DNA of 64,000 bases. Source: Bacteroidales bacterium (GTDB taxonomy: Bacteria; Bacteroidota; Bacteroidia; Bacteroidales; UBA932). The stretch covers positions 1 to 64,000 of the forward strand of contig JAGBAO010000008.1 of the NCBI GenBank assembly GCA_017938925.1, given 5' to 3'. The number at the start of each line of letters is the position of its first letter. Position 1 is the stretch's first letter. This document shows, one piece after another, positions 50,047 through 58,998 of the stretch. The position numbers and the translations under genes were made by a program. The notes below the pieces were generated by a model. That model saw only the letters and a list, made by a program, of their open reading frames with translations. It did no database searches and had not been told where the DNA came from.

Positions 50047-51441
50047 TTATCGGATGTCAATGTAAACGACAGAGCCCGGAGCAATCCACATCGAAGCCTT
50101 GCCCTCATTGAATTCTACCGGAACCTGCGTATAGACATGGAACTCGTCAGTAACATAGCTCACCGCCTCCTTTATCTCCTTGCCGGCAATCTCGATCTCC
50201 ACCTTCCTGTTGGCAACCACATTCTTGTCGTTTGTGAAGAAGGACATCAGCACTCCGCATCTTCCGTCCTCTCCTACGGCTGATGTTACATACACATCCG
50301 GACAGTCGGTCACCACAGACTTCACCTGAGTGCCGAGATTAACGAGATTCTTCCATGCATAGAGAGAATAATACTGAGGAAGCGGAGCTCCCTTATAGAA
50401 TTCGAAAAGACCGTTGTATGACACTCTCGGGCGGGCATCGTAGTACATTAGCATATCCACCGGTCCGTCCTGGCATGCAGACATCACGGATGCAAGGAAA
50501 GCTGCACCCTTATGGGAAGTCACCACCTCCATGGTCTCCTTCCACTCGGTCGTCCAGTTGGAAAGATAGTTCCACTCATCCAGAATCATCTCCACATCGG
50601 AATATCCGTACTTATCGAGCATAGCCTTGATGCGGTCGTTCTTTGCGATGAACTTGTCCGGTCCCGATGCATAAAGGTGATATGAGAAGAAATCAAGATC
50701 CACCTTGTGCTCAGACATATACTTGAGGAAATTGTCTGCCCAGGCATCATTCTCGCAAAGCGCAGGTCCGCCTATCTTCAGGTGAGGGAAGCACTTGTTC
50801 AGATGATTCGCCGCGGTCTCATAGAACTTGAAGAAATCAGTGTCCGAACCGTTCCATGTAGGAGACATGTTCTTCTTCCAGCGTCCGTCCTTGAAGCCCA
50901 GGTCAGGCTCATTCCAGATCTCCCAGTACTCTATGTCATAATGGAAGCCGTCTGCCCATCCCTCAGTGTAGTGACGGATGATATGCTCGCATATCCTGGC
51001 CCATTTCTTATAGTCCTTCGGCGGAATCACGCCATATTTCTTGCTCCATTTCTCGATGGACTGTCCCAGACGGTAGAACACCTTGGTTCCGGCTGCCTGG
51101 ATATCGGACAGAAGCACGTCGGTCAATTCAAAGTCATATGACTCAGGGTCGTTCACATCCGCCTCGAAATCAGGAAAAACGCATGTGATGTCCACGGTGT
51201 GAGCCCAGCCCCAGTTGATGGGAGCATCATGCAGACGTGCATACGGAAACTGAGCAGCCTTGTATGCAGGGAAATTGGTCGTGCTTGAATTAGGATTCGG
51301 ACTCATCGGTCCGTTGTTCACGGAGTTCATCAGCTTGATATTGCCCACCGGCTCATCAGCCTTCACAACGATCTGCGCCACTGCAGAGGCTGCAGAAACA
51401 GCCACACAGAGGGCCATCAGAAACAGTCTTTTGGTATTCAT
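50047..51441 (-). CDS. GH39-like glycoside hydrolase
   Basis: About 464 residues from MNTKR at 51441, the start of the signal peptide; the frame upstream adds an implausible 19 residues. A TIM-barrel enzyme of clan GH-A: acid/base Glu in EIWNEPD (~174) and nucleophile Glu in MILDEWNY (~285), followed by a small beta domain. Best fit is family GH39 (beta-xylosidase, iduronidase and related activities). The exact substrate is unknown. First gene of the five-gene minus-strand GH operon. Confidence 0.82.
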   Translation of the reverse strand: MNTKRLFLMALCVAVSAASAVAQIVVKADEPVGNIKLMNSVNNGPMSPNPNSSTTNFPAYKAAQFPYARLHDAPINWGWAHTVDITCVFPDFEADVNDPESYDFELTDVLLSDIQAAGTKVFYRLGQSIEKWSKKYGVIPPKDYKKWARICEHIIRHYTEGWADGFHYDIEYWEIWNEPDLGFKDGRWKKNMSPTWNGSDTDFFKFYETAANHLNKCFPHLKIGGPALCENDAWADNFLKYMSEHKVDLDFFSYHLYASGPDKFIAKNDRIKAMLDKYGYSDVEMILDEWNYLSNWTTEWKETMEVVTSHKGAAFLASVMSACQDGPVDMLMYYDARPRVSYNGLFEFYKGAPLPQYYSLYAWKNLVNLGTQVKSVVTDCPDVYVTSAVGEDGRCGVLMSFFTNDKNVVANRKVEIEIAGKEIKEAVSYVTDEFHVYTQVPVEFNEGKASMWIAPGSVVYIDIR

Positions 51442-51482
51442 CGTGTCATCAATTATGTTTATGAGTGCTAAATTAGTAAAAT

Positions 51483-51512
51483 GCGGGCGCCTGCACAAGC
51501 CAAGGCGCCCGC
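51483..51512 (-). terminator. GC-rich hairpin between DUF5107 and GH39-like genes
   Basis: GCGGGCGCCT (51483-51492) pairs perfectly with AGGCGCCCGC (51503-51512), 10-nt loop, followed on the minus strand by ATTTTACTAATTT. It separates the DUF5107 transcript from the GH operon. The weak U-run leaves open some read-through. Confidence 0.7.
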
Positions 51513-51561
51513 CAATCAGACTTTTGGTTGAAATATATCGGTTTTTGGCCGGAAATTATAA

Positions 51562-54500
51562 TCACTCGGCAAGTTTTCCGAGATGATGCAAAGACCAGAG
51601 ATGGTCGTTCCTTTCCCTGAGCGCCTTACGGAATGCCCTTCTTGCCAGCCAATCCCTTCCAAGCGCCTTATATCCGACTCCCTGCATATAATATGCTGCC
51701 GCATTGACATCCTGTTCGTACGGTCCCCTGTCAAAACTCTCCCAGAATCTCTGAACATAGGTGGTGATTCCAGCCTTTCCTGTCTTGACAATATCCTTGT
51801 ACATGGACTTTACCTGCGCCTTCGGATCAAGCTTTCTCATAGCAAGGCCCTTTTCGTAATCATATATTCCGTCAGCAGGCTTGACAACGACCTCAGACGC
51901 CATCTGATAGTATCTTGAAGCATTTTCAGCATCTCCGACCTTCTCATATGCAAGGCCTATGTTGTAATAGACCTGCGCATCGCGGGCATAGTACTCAAGA
52001 TGGGCGTAACCGTGGTTGTCCGGATAGTCATTCGCCATCATCATATATTTGAGAGCCCCCTCGTTGTCGCCTTTCTCCCATGCCTTGAAACCGGAAAGAA
52101 GACAGGCGTCCACATAGATGTCATGCAGGTCCTCTATATGCTCCCTTCTGCTGTAGAACCTTGTCAGCAACTTCTCCAGAACCTCCTCATACTCTCCCTT
52201 GAGAATTCTCTGCTTGAGGGCCTTCGTCTCGGAATCATAACGCTTTTCATACAGCTTTTCCCTTCCATGGAACAGATCATATCTGTCCTGAAGAGGAGCA
52301 TTCATGACCTCCATGATCTCGTCGCACTCTGCAAGGAAGATCGCGTTGCCGTCCTTGTCCGCCTCAATGGCTCTGAGATAGTAATCCAAGGCTATGTCAT
52401 AATCGGAAGGATTCTTTGTCTGGAACTCATCCTTGAACCTCCAGTACCATCCGATATTACGCAGTGCCATTGCAAAATCCGGCTTTGATTCAACCGCCTT
52501 TTCCCAGCAGGCTAGAGCCTTGAGCGGCTGCTTGTGATAGTAGAGATTGCCGAGGTAATACCAGGCATTGTAGCCTGAAGGATTGTATTCCAGGGACTTT
52601 TCAAGAGGCTTGACAGTTTCCAGACGGAACGGGAACACATAGTCGATTCTACCGCTCTCAGCCTTGTCGAACCACTTGGCAGCCTGACGGGCGTCACCTT
52701 CTGCATCAGCCATATATCCCAGCCAATACTCCACCGTAGGATATGGCTTCGCTGCTTCTGAAGCCTTGAGGATATCCTGCGCCTCCTTCGTAAAGCCATT
52801 ATTATAGTAGTACAGCGCAAGTTCGAGGTGGGACTCAGGAACGCCTCTCAGCAGAGCCTTGAGTTCTGATGCCGGAGCGGCACCCAGAAGCACAAGTTCG
52901 TTGGTCGCATAGTAGTTGAGCGGATCGAACCTCACCACCTCTCTTGCCAGAGCAACTGCCTCTGACTTCCTGCCTGCATGGCGAAGAAGAGTGGTCTTGA
53001 GATTTCTGGCATCTATATTCATACCGTTGTAGTTCACCGCCATCTCCGCCTCCTCAAGGGCACGTCCTGCATTTCCCAGCTTTGCTGAGATCTGGGCAAG
53101 CTGATAATAGGCTGCGGAAGCATATTCATAGTCCCATGCCGCCCTATAAAGCGTATCTATAGCCGGTTCCCATTTTTCCTGAGCCTTGAGGATAAGTCCG
53201 AGATTGTACATCGCCTCGCCGTCAGAAGGACGGGTGTAGTTGGCGGTCTGGCGGCGTATCGCCCTGCGCAAGTGCTCTGCAGCCTTGTCATAGTCTCCAG
53301 CCTTACGGAAGATTATACCCACCTGGGTGTTAGTCCTCACATCACCCGGATCACGACGCAGAACCTCGTTGAAATAGTCCATCGGATCGACATGTGCCTG
53401 GTGGAACTGAAGGTTACGCATTCCTACATAGAACAGCTCCTCGGTATTCCCGATGCTCTTCGGATCCGGATTCACAGGAAGAAGGTCCTCCGGATGAGGC
53501 TTGCTCAGGTCATGCTTATACGGATGGTAGTCGATAAGAAGCTCTCCCTCGGCAGAATACAGGCTCATGAGCACCTCAGTCGGTTCCGCGACCTCTGCCG
53601 CATCCACCTTGAAATCATCTGCAAAAGGTCTGTCAGGCGCAATGGTAGCCATCTTTGAGTACAGCACCTTTCCGTTATGCGTCACCTCAACCCTCGCATT
53701 GCGGCGGATCTGAGTGACATTCGCAGCGACATGAACCGCTCCCTTAGGATCTATATCCATATTGACAGTGGCCTTCTCGTTGCCTCTGTTGACGTTGTTG
53801 AGATTCCTGATGCCATACCAGTACGCAGTGAACTCCTTGGTCTCCTGAGGATTGATCCAGCAATAGTCAGGCTGATTGTCCGAATACGCGGCAGTCATAA
53901 GCTCCACATACGGGCCGTCTGAATCAGTGAGCGTCACGCAGTCCCAGGCATGGCCATAGGCATGAGGACCCCAGGTCCAGAATTTTCCTCCTTTATTTAT
54001 ATTGTGGTTTCCGGCAAGCATCGTTCCAGCATCGACACCATGGTCATATCCTCCGACAAAGTCGTCCTGAAGATCATGGATGAACACAGAATCACCGGTA
54101 AGCGAAGGCAGGTTCTTCCACCAGCTGATGTCCTTGCCGATATAAGCCGGATTGTTCTTATATGGAGACTGAGGGACAGGCCAGTGCATATGACTGAGCT
54201 TATGGTGGAACATTCCGAACTCAGTGCATTCAGGGAAGATGATCTGATAGTTTTCATTCGCATGGGTGGCGACATTGTTCCAGTGAAGCATCGAATTGCG
54301 GTCAATCGAATTGTTGAAGAAACGTCCGGTCACCTCTATATATGATTTGTCCGGGTAGAGGGTCAGTCCCACTGCCCAGCTCATCCTGTGACGGTTCTCG
54401 ACCTCTCCGACCCAGATGGTCTTGGAGCCATCGCCATTGTCGACGAGTTTATAATCAATCGGATACTGGGAAGTCGCGCGGTGATGATGGAAGACATTCC

Positions 54501-54906
54501 ATTCGACACCTCCGGAGATCCATGCTCCAAGCATTCCCACATTCGCAGGCTTGATCACGCTCTGACGATAGAATATCTCGTATCCGTTCGTCTTGTCAGT
54601 CGCATAGAAAAGACGGCCGCCGATGTCAGGAAGCACACAGACCTTTATATAGTCATTCTCAAGATACAGGGCCCTGTGAGAGGAATCAACCTTTTCGATC
54701 GTAGGATTGTCGTTCATGGCATACGGATACACACCACGTTTTGCTCTCTGATAGGCAAAGTCGCGCTCGAAAAGAGGTGCTTTCTCAGGTGCGTTCACCC
54801 TGTAGGTCGGAAGATTTTCAACTCCTTCCCACATCTTCACCTGGCCGTTCTGCGCCGAAGCTGTCAGAGCGGCAAACAGCAGAATAATAGCATATGTCTT
54901 TTTCAT
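51562..54906 (-). CDS. Secreted DUF5107-TPR protein (copy 2)
   Basis: About 1114 residues from MKKTY at 54906, the signal-peptide start (…LTASAQ). Paralogue of 20402-23704: ISGGVEWNVFHHHR and CVLPDIGGRLFYATDKTNGYE are conserved, then tandem TPR repeats from ~500. It is divergent from the small-peptide/fimbrillin/sialidase-like operon starting at 55114, whereas copy 1 is the last gene of the matching operon. Carbohydrate-related periplasmic function is inferred. TPRs suggest protein partners, perhaps the adjacent enzymes. Confidence 0.82.
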   Translation of the reverse strand: MKKTYAIILLFAALTASAQNGQVKMWEGVENLPTYRVNAPEKAPLFERDFAYQRAKRGVYPYAMNDNPTIEKVDSSHRALYLENDYIKVCVLPDIGGRLFYATDKTNGYEIFYRQSVIKPANVGMLGAWISGGVEWNVFHHHRATSQYPIDYKLVDNGDGSKTIWVGEVENRHRMSWAVGLTLYPDKSYIEVTGRFFNNSIDRNSMLHWNNVATHANENYQIIFPECTEFGMFHHKLSHMHWPVPQSPYKNNPAYIGKDISWWKNLPSLTGDSVFIHDLQDDFVGGYDHGVDAGTMLAGNHNINKGGKFWTWGPHAYGHAWDCVTLTDSDGPYVELMTAAYSDNQPDYCWINPQETKEFTAYWYGIRNLNNVNRGNEKATVNMDIDPKGAVHVAANVTQIRRNARVEVTHNGKVLYSKMATIAPDRPFADDFKVDAAEVAEPTEVLMSLYSAEGELLIDYHPYKHDLSKPHPEDLLPVNPDPKSIGNTEELFYVGMRNLQFHQAHVDPMDYFNEVLRRDPGDVRTNTQVGIIFRKAGDYDKAAEHLRRAIRRQTANYTRPSDGEAMYNLGLILKAQEKWEPAIDTLYRAAWDYEYASAAYYQLAQISAKLGNAGRALEEAEMAVNYNGMNIDARNLKTTLLRHAGRKSEAVALAREVVRFDPLNYYATNELVLLGAAPASELKALLRGVPESHLELALYYYNNGFTKEAQDILKASEAAKPYPTVEYWLGYMADAEGDARQAAKWFDKAESGRIDYVFPFRLETVKPLEKSLEYNPSGYNAWYYLGNLYYHKQPLKALACWEKAVESKPDFAMALRNIGWYWRFKDEFQTKNPSDYDIALDYYLRAIEADKDGNAIFLAECDEIMEVMNAPLQDRYDLFHGREKLYEKRYDSETKALKQRILKGEYEEVLEKLLTRFYSRREHIEDLHDIYVDACLLSGFKAWEKGDNEGALKYMMMANDYPDNHGYAHLEYYARDAQVYYNIGLAYEKVGDAENASRYYQMASEVVVKPADGIYDYEKGLAMRKLDPKAQVKSMYKDIVKTGKAGITTYVQRFWESFDRGPYEQDVNAAAYYMQGVGYKALGRDWLARRAFRKALRERNDHLWSLHHLGKLAE

Positions 54907-55113
54907 TTGGCTGATGATATTAGATTTCTGCTGCAAAGGAAACACTTTAACAGACACGATTTTTCACAAAAATCCCGACTTATGCAAGAATACTCCCAAA
55001 TGCAAGAAAAATCTCAAAACACGCAAAGGAAATCCCATCCACTGCGATCACTATATAGTTATAAGGTAAAATATTCCATTTTTGCCGATAAAATAACACT
55101 AAAAACATCAGAG

Positions 55114-55260
55114 ATGAAAACTGAAATGTATCAGACTCCAGCAGTACAGACTCTGGAGATGCAACTGGGAGGGATCTTATGCGCCTCCGACATCGCCAAC
55201 ACCGAAACCGGGGCATCATGGGGCCTTGAAGACGGTTCTGACATCAACTTTATCTTATAG
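55114..55260 (+). CDS. Small peptide upstream of a fimbrillin-type gene (copy 2)
   Basis: 48 residues beginning MKTEMYQTPAVQTLEM. It shares the spaced pattern YQxP / LE-hydrophobic / G-[AI]-LCxS / G-[ML]-ED with the 46-residue peptide at 27942-28082. A longer frame in the same phase runs back to 54388 but is the antisense of DUF5107. It stops 12 bp before the fimbrillin-type gene and is surely co-transcribed. There is no signal peptide. Two independent copies in the same operon position argue for a real, selected product. The 207-nt divergent spacer before it shows no consensus promoter. Confidence 0.68.
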   Translation: MKTEMYQTPAVQTLEMQLGGILCASDIANTETGASWGLEDGSDINFIL

Positions 55261-55272
55261 GGAGGAACAGCT

Positions 55273-57291
55273 ATGAAAAGATACTACATTGCAATTCTTG
55301 CCCTCGCCGTGGCATCAGTTTCCTGCAACAAGATGGAAGAACTGGAAGATCAGGCTGGAAATCAGCAGGAAGACATCGCGCTCAATGAAGATCAGCTCCT
55401 GTGCGCCATTCCTCAGACAAAGACTGCTCTTGACGGACTGAACGTCATCTGGAGCGAAGAGGACGAAATCATGGTGTTCGGAGAAGAGAACAGGACTGCC
55501 ACATACAGGTTCAGTTCATTCGCTTCCCAGGACAACAAGACGACAGCTATCTTTGAAAATGTCGATCCAAGTGTGAAAGGCAGCCGCAGCGCGGTCTATC
55601 CTGCCTCTGCATACATCGAGGATTCATACAACGGGACAACCGCTCAGATCGCCCTCGGCGGTGTGGACGATGTGACCCTTTCGTCCGGCACTCCTGACGA
55701 AGTCCTTGCAAAGACAGTGGTGTCATCGCTTCCACTTGTTTCGACCCCATCCGAGGGAACCCTCTCGTTCGCAAATCTCTTCGGAGGAGTGATGTTCCGT
55801 CCATATGACTATATGGGCAGCGGCATCCAGATCAAGAAGATAAGAATATCCTCAACAGACGGAAAGGCTCTTGCCGGAGTGGCTACAATCAACCTTTCTG
55901 ACGGAAAGATCACCGCATTCAAGGGAACGGAGACCGAACTCACCTTCAACTATAATGCGACTTCCATCACCTCCGACAAGGGATTCATCGCCTATATTCC
56001 TGCAGGAACATATGAAGGACTGACAATCACTGCGATAGATGCTTACGAGCGCAAGTTCCCTGTGACTACAGGGGCTGTGACAGTGAACGCAGGTATGGTG
56101 AAGAAGCTCGCCCAGCTTCCGCTGACCATATATTATGGAAAGTCAAACTGCTACAGGGTCGCTCCGGGGACCACATCCCTGACCATCGATGCAACTCCAC
56201 TCTACACATACAGAAGCGACTACGATGTCACCAAGGGACAGGTCATCAGATGTGAAAACGGCAACATGTCCGGACTTGGTGCTGACGTATCCGTGCTCTG
56301 GCAGCAGGAGGAAGGCAGTACTGCCACCGATCTCACCGGAACAGCCAGCGCTACAAAGGAGGCCGATGGTGCGGTGGTGAAGGGAACTCTCAAAATCGAC
56401 CGCAGGTATCAGGAAGGAAAGGCCATCATCACTGTTCCGCTCACAGGTGAAAAAGGAAATGCCGTGATTGCGCTCTGGGCAGTGAATAACGAAAACGAAA
56501 GAACAAAAATCGTCTGGTCTTATCATATCTGGGTGAGTGATGCGGCAGATGTCACTTTGGGATCAGACACATATCTTGACAGGAATATAGGAGCGGTGTC
56601 AACGACTCAGGGTGATAGTGACTCCTATGGAGTAAGCTACCAGTGGGGAAGAAAGGATCCGTTCCCAAGAGCGTTGAATGCCACTGTTACAAGCTATGCA
56701 TCTCAGGGCGATCTGCTGAAGACTGCCAACAAATCAGTTGGAGGAACTATCGGCTATACAATATCAAATCCTGACACACGAATCACTTCCACCAAGTCCA
56801 TCAGCCATGACAACGGCGATTATTGGTTCAAGGATTCTGCCACAAAGAACATAGCTCTTTGGGGATGCAATGCGGCTTACGGCAGTTCAAGCGATGCAAA
56901 AACAAAAGGAAAGAACATCAAGACTGTCTATGATCCGTGCCCTTCCGGATACAAGGTTCCTTCTTATGGACAGTTATCAAACTGCTGCAGCGGTGCAGTT
57001 AAGGCCACCAACGGATGGACAGTCAACGGCAACTACTTCCCTTATGGCGGATTCATAAGGTTAGAAGAGTCCACTGCTCCCGCAACAAGCGGCTACATGC
57101 AGGATGCAAGAGGTTATCTATGGTCAGCTGTCTGCAGATCTTCAACCAAAGAACAAGGCGCATATGCCCTGAAATACAACTCGAAAAACTTCAATGCCGA
57201 GACCTCTGATGACGGATTGAGCAACAATAGAGGAAACCACATATTCAGTTTTATGTGCGACGCACTTCCAGTACGTTGCATCAAGGAATAA
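55273..57291 (+). CDS. Fimbrillin-type lipoprotein with FISUMP-like C-terminal domain
   Basis: 672 residues with lipobox (ASVSC, Cys 18). N-terminal fimbrillin-like part (~30-285): TKTALDG, VIWSEEDEIMVFG, AYIPAGTYEGLTIT. The middle part is a beta-rich linker. The C-terminal ~430-672 reads like a Fibrobacter-succinogenes-major-paralogous (FISUMP) domain: DTYLDRNIGA, YGVSYQWGRKDPFP, YDPCPSGYKVPS, and a final ALPVRCIKE. FISUMP domains are lectin-like folds seen on surface proteins. Probable surface adhesin or glycan binder. The sialidase-like gene follows after 3 bp. Confidence 0.78.
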   Translation: MKRYYIAILALAVASVSCNKMEELEDQAGNQQEDIALNEDQLLCAIPQTKTALDGLNVIWSEEDEIMVFGEENRTATYRFSSFASQDNKTTAIFENVDPSVKGSRSAVYPASAYIEDSYNGTTAQIALGGVDDVTLSSGTPDEVLAKTVVSSLPLVSTPSEGTLSFANLFGGVMFRPYDYMGSGIQIKKIRISSTDGKALAGVATINLSDGKITAFKGTETELTFNYNATSITSDKGFIAYIPAGTYEGLTITAIDAYERKFPVTTGAVTVNAGMVKKLAQLPLTIYYGKSNCYRVAPGTTSLTIDATPLYTYRSDYDVTKGQVIRCENGNMSGLGADVSVLWQQEEGSTATDLTGTASATKEADGAVVKGTLKIDRRYQEGKAIITVPLTGEKGNAVIALWAVNNENERTKIVWSYHIWVSDAADVTLGSDTYLDRNIGAVSTTQGDSDSYGVSYQWGRKDPFPRALNATVTSYASQGDLLKTANKSVGGTIGYTISNPDTRITSTKSISHDNGDYWFKDSATKNIALWGCNAAYGSSSDAKTKGKNIKTVYDPCPSGYKVPSYGQLSNCCSGAVKATNGWTVNGNYFPYGGFIRLEESTAPATSGYMQDARGYLWSAVCRSSTKEQGAYALKYNSKNFNAETSDDGLSNNRGNHIFSFMCDALPVRCIKE

Positions 57292-57294
57292 CCG

Positions 57295-58998
57295 ATGAAA
57301 ACATTAGCAGTAATCACAGCAATGTTATGTCTTACATATCATGCAGGAGCGCAGGAGGTGCTTCTGCATGATATTTTCGACATGAACACCTCACCAGCAC
57401 AGCTCAATTCTCATGCTGGGGAAGAGAAATGGAGCCGCCTCCAGCCGATTCATTCCTATACGAAGCTCATCGGCAACGACTTCCTTCTCGGCAGCCTGCC
57501 GGACTTCAATCCGAAGGAATATCCGTGCAGCTACCCTCGTCTGAAGAAGATGGCAGACGGCCGTTTCATTCTCTTCTACATGCCTCAGTCCCACGGATCA
57601 AGCATCTATTACACCATCAGCGAGGACCTTCTGTCATGGTCGGATCCACTCCTGCTTCTTGAGTCCTACAAGACCGTAATCAAGGACAAGGAAGTGCAGA
57701 TCAGATATGTGAACATGGATGCTGCAGTCCTTCCTGACGGAGATCTGCTCGGAGTGTGCCAGTTCTGGTGCAGGGAACATTACAGGGCCCAGCTCGGAAC
57801 CGGTATAGTCACACTCAGAAGTTCCGACAACGGAAAGACATGGACATCGCCGCAGGTCATTTATGAGGGATCCAACTGGGAGCCGTATCTGCTGGTGCTG
57901 CCGGACGGAAAAATTCACTGCTACTTCACTGATTCCACTCCGGAAACCTGGAATTCAGGCGTTTCCCTGATGGTGTCCGAGGACAACGGACGTTCATGGA
58001 GCCCTAAGATGAGGGTTTGCCGCAGCTATAAATATGAATATGACAAGGAAACCACCCTCGACAAGAGCATTTACACCGACCAGATGCCATCATTCCGCGT
58101 TCTCAACGACGGCAGGACACTGATTGGTTTTCTTGAGGCCCGCCTTGCCAACCCGCCTTCGAACAGCGGTAAGACCTATCACAGGATGTCTGTCGTCTAT
58201 AACGACGGCTTCGAATGGAAGGACCTCGGGGAAGACAGCGAGGGACCGGCAGACAGGCACACATGGATCTTGGGTGGTGCCGCCGGATATGTGGAGACCT
58301 TCCCTTCCGGTGAGGTGGCCATTTCATGCGGTAGAGGCAAAGGCTGGAGCATAAAGCTTCTTGACCACACCGGAGGTCGTGACGGCAAGGTGGATTGGGA
58401 AGAAGGATGGTTCGTTCCTTTCAACAAGAGAGGCGGCTGGGGTGCCATAGAGAGAATAAACGACAATATGCTCGTCTCCACAGCCGGAGAGAGCAGAGGC
58501 GGCATCTGGACCGGACTGTCATACCTCAATAACACGATTTCTGCAAACAAGGAGCGTATAGCCATTGACGGCAATCCGAAGGAATGGCGCAATGACGACG
58601 CGCTGTATCTCGGCAGCAAAGGCGGCAGCGAGACTGTGTTCAGGGCAGCATACGGCAGAAAGCATGTCTATCTGCTTGCAGAAACCCTGTCTCCGGACAA
58701 GACAGACAAAGTTCAGGAAATCATTTTGTGCAATGAAGCCGGCAAGAGCGTCTGCATCCGATATGACGGAGACGGAGCTCTGGAAGGCACCTCAGAAGGC
58801 GTCATCACAAAGACCCGCTGCGGAAGAAGCGCAGAAGGGGAAGAAGGATATTGCGCAGAATTCGCCATTCCATTCTCCGCACTGGAGACTGCCCGAGGAG
58901 AGACACTGAGAATTCACGCCACAACCGGTGATAACGAGACATTCACCGACTCCTGTCGGGAAAATCCGGATTCATGGCTGAGGATCAGTCTGAAGTGA
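57295..58998 (+). CDS. Sialidase-like beta-propeller protein with CBM9-like domain (copy 3)
   Basis: 567 residues with a signal peptide (…YHAGAQ); no clear lipobox, unlike the other two copies, so it may be periplasmic. The LNSHAG motif is present (~residue 37). Propeller strands include SYPRLKKMADGRFILF and an Asp-box (SSDNGKTWTSPQ; SEDNGRSWSPK). The CBM9-like domain starts IDGNPKEWRNDDALYLG (~425-567). Third paralogue in the window. Convergent with the regulator gene at 58985, overlapping by 14 bp. Confidence 0.75.
   Translation: MKTLAVITAMLCLTYHAGAQEVLLHDIFDMNTSPAQLNSHAGEEKWSRLQPIHSYTKLIGNDFLLGSLPDFNPKEYPCSYPRLKKMADGRFILFYMPQSHGSSIYYTISEDLLSWSDPLLLLESYKTVIKDKEVQIRYVNMDAAVLPDGDLLGVCQFWCREHYRAQLGTGIVTLRSSDNGKTWTSPQVIYEGSNWEPYLLVLPDGKIHCYFTDSTPETWNSGVSLMVSEDNGRSWSPKMRVCRSYKYEYDKETTLDKSIYTDQMPSFRVLNDGRTLIGFLEARLANPPSNSGKTYHRMSVVYNDGFEWKDLGEDSEGPADRHTWILGGAAGYVETFPSGEVAISCGRGKGWSIKLLDHTGGRDGKVDWEEGWFVPFNKRGGWGAIERINDNMLVSTAGESRGGIWTGLSYLNNTISANKERIAIDGNPKEWRNDDALYLGSKGGSETVFRAAYGRKHVYLLAETLSPDKTDKVQEIILCNEAGKSVCIRYDGDGALEGTSEGVITKTRCGRSAEGEEGYCAEFAIPFSALETARGETLRIHATTGDNETFTDSCRENPDSWLRISLK

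Noticed and set aside
54388-55260. 290-codon plus-strand open frame ending in the small peptide
   Set aside because: Most of it is the antisense of the DUF5107 gene. Only the last 48 codons, starting at 55114, lie in intergenic DNA and match the other small peptide.
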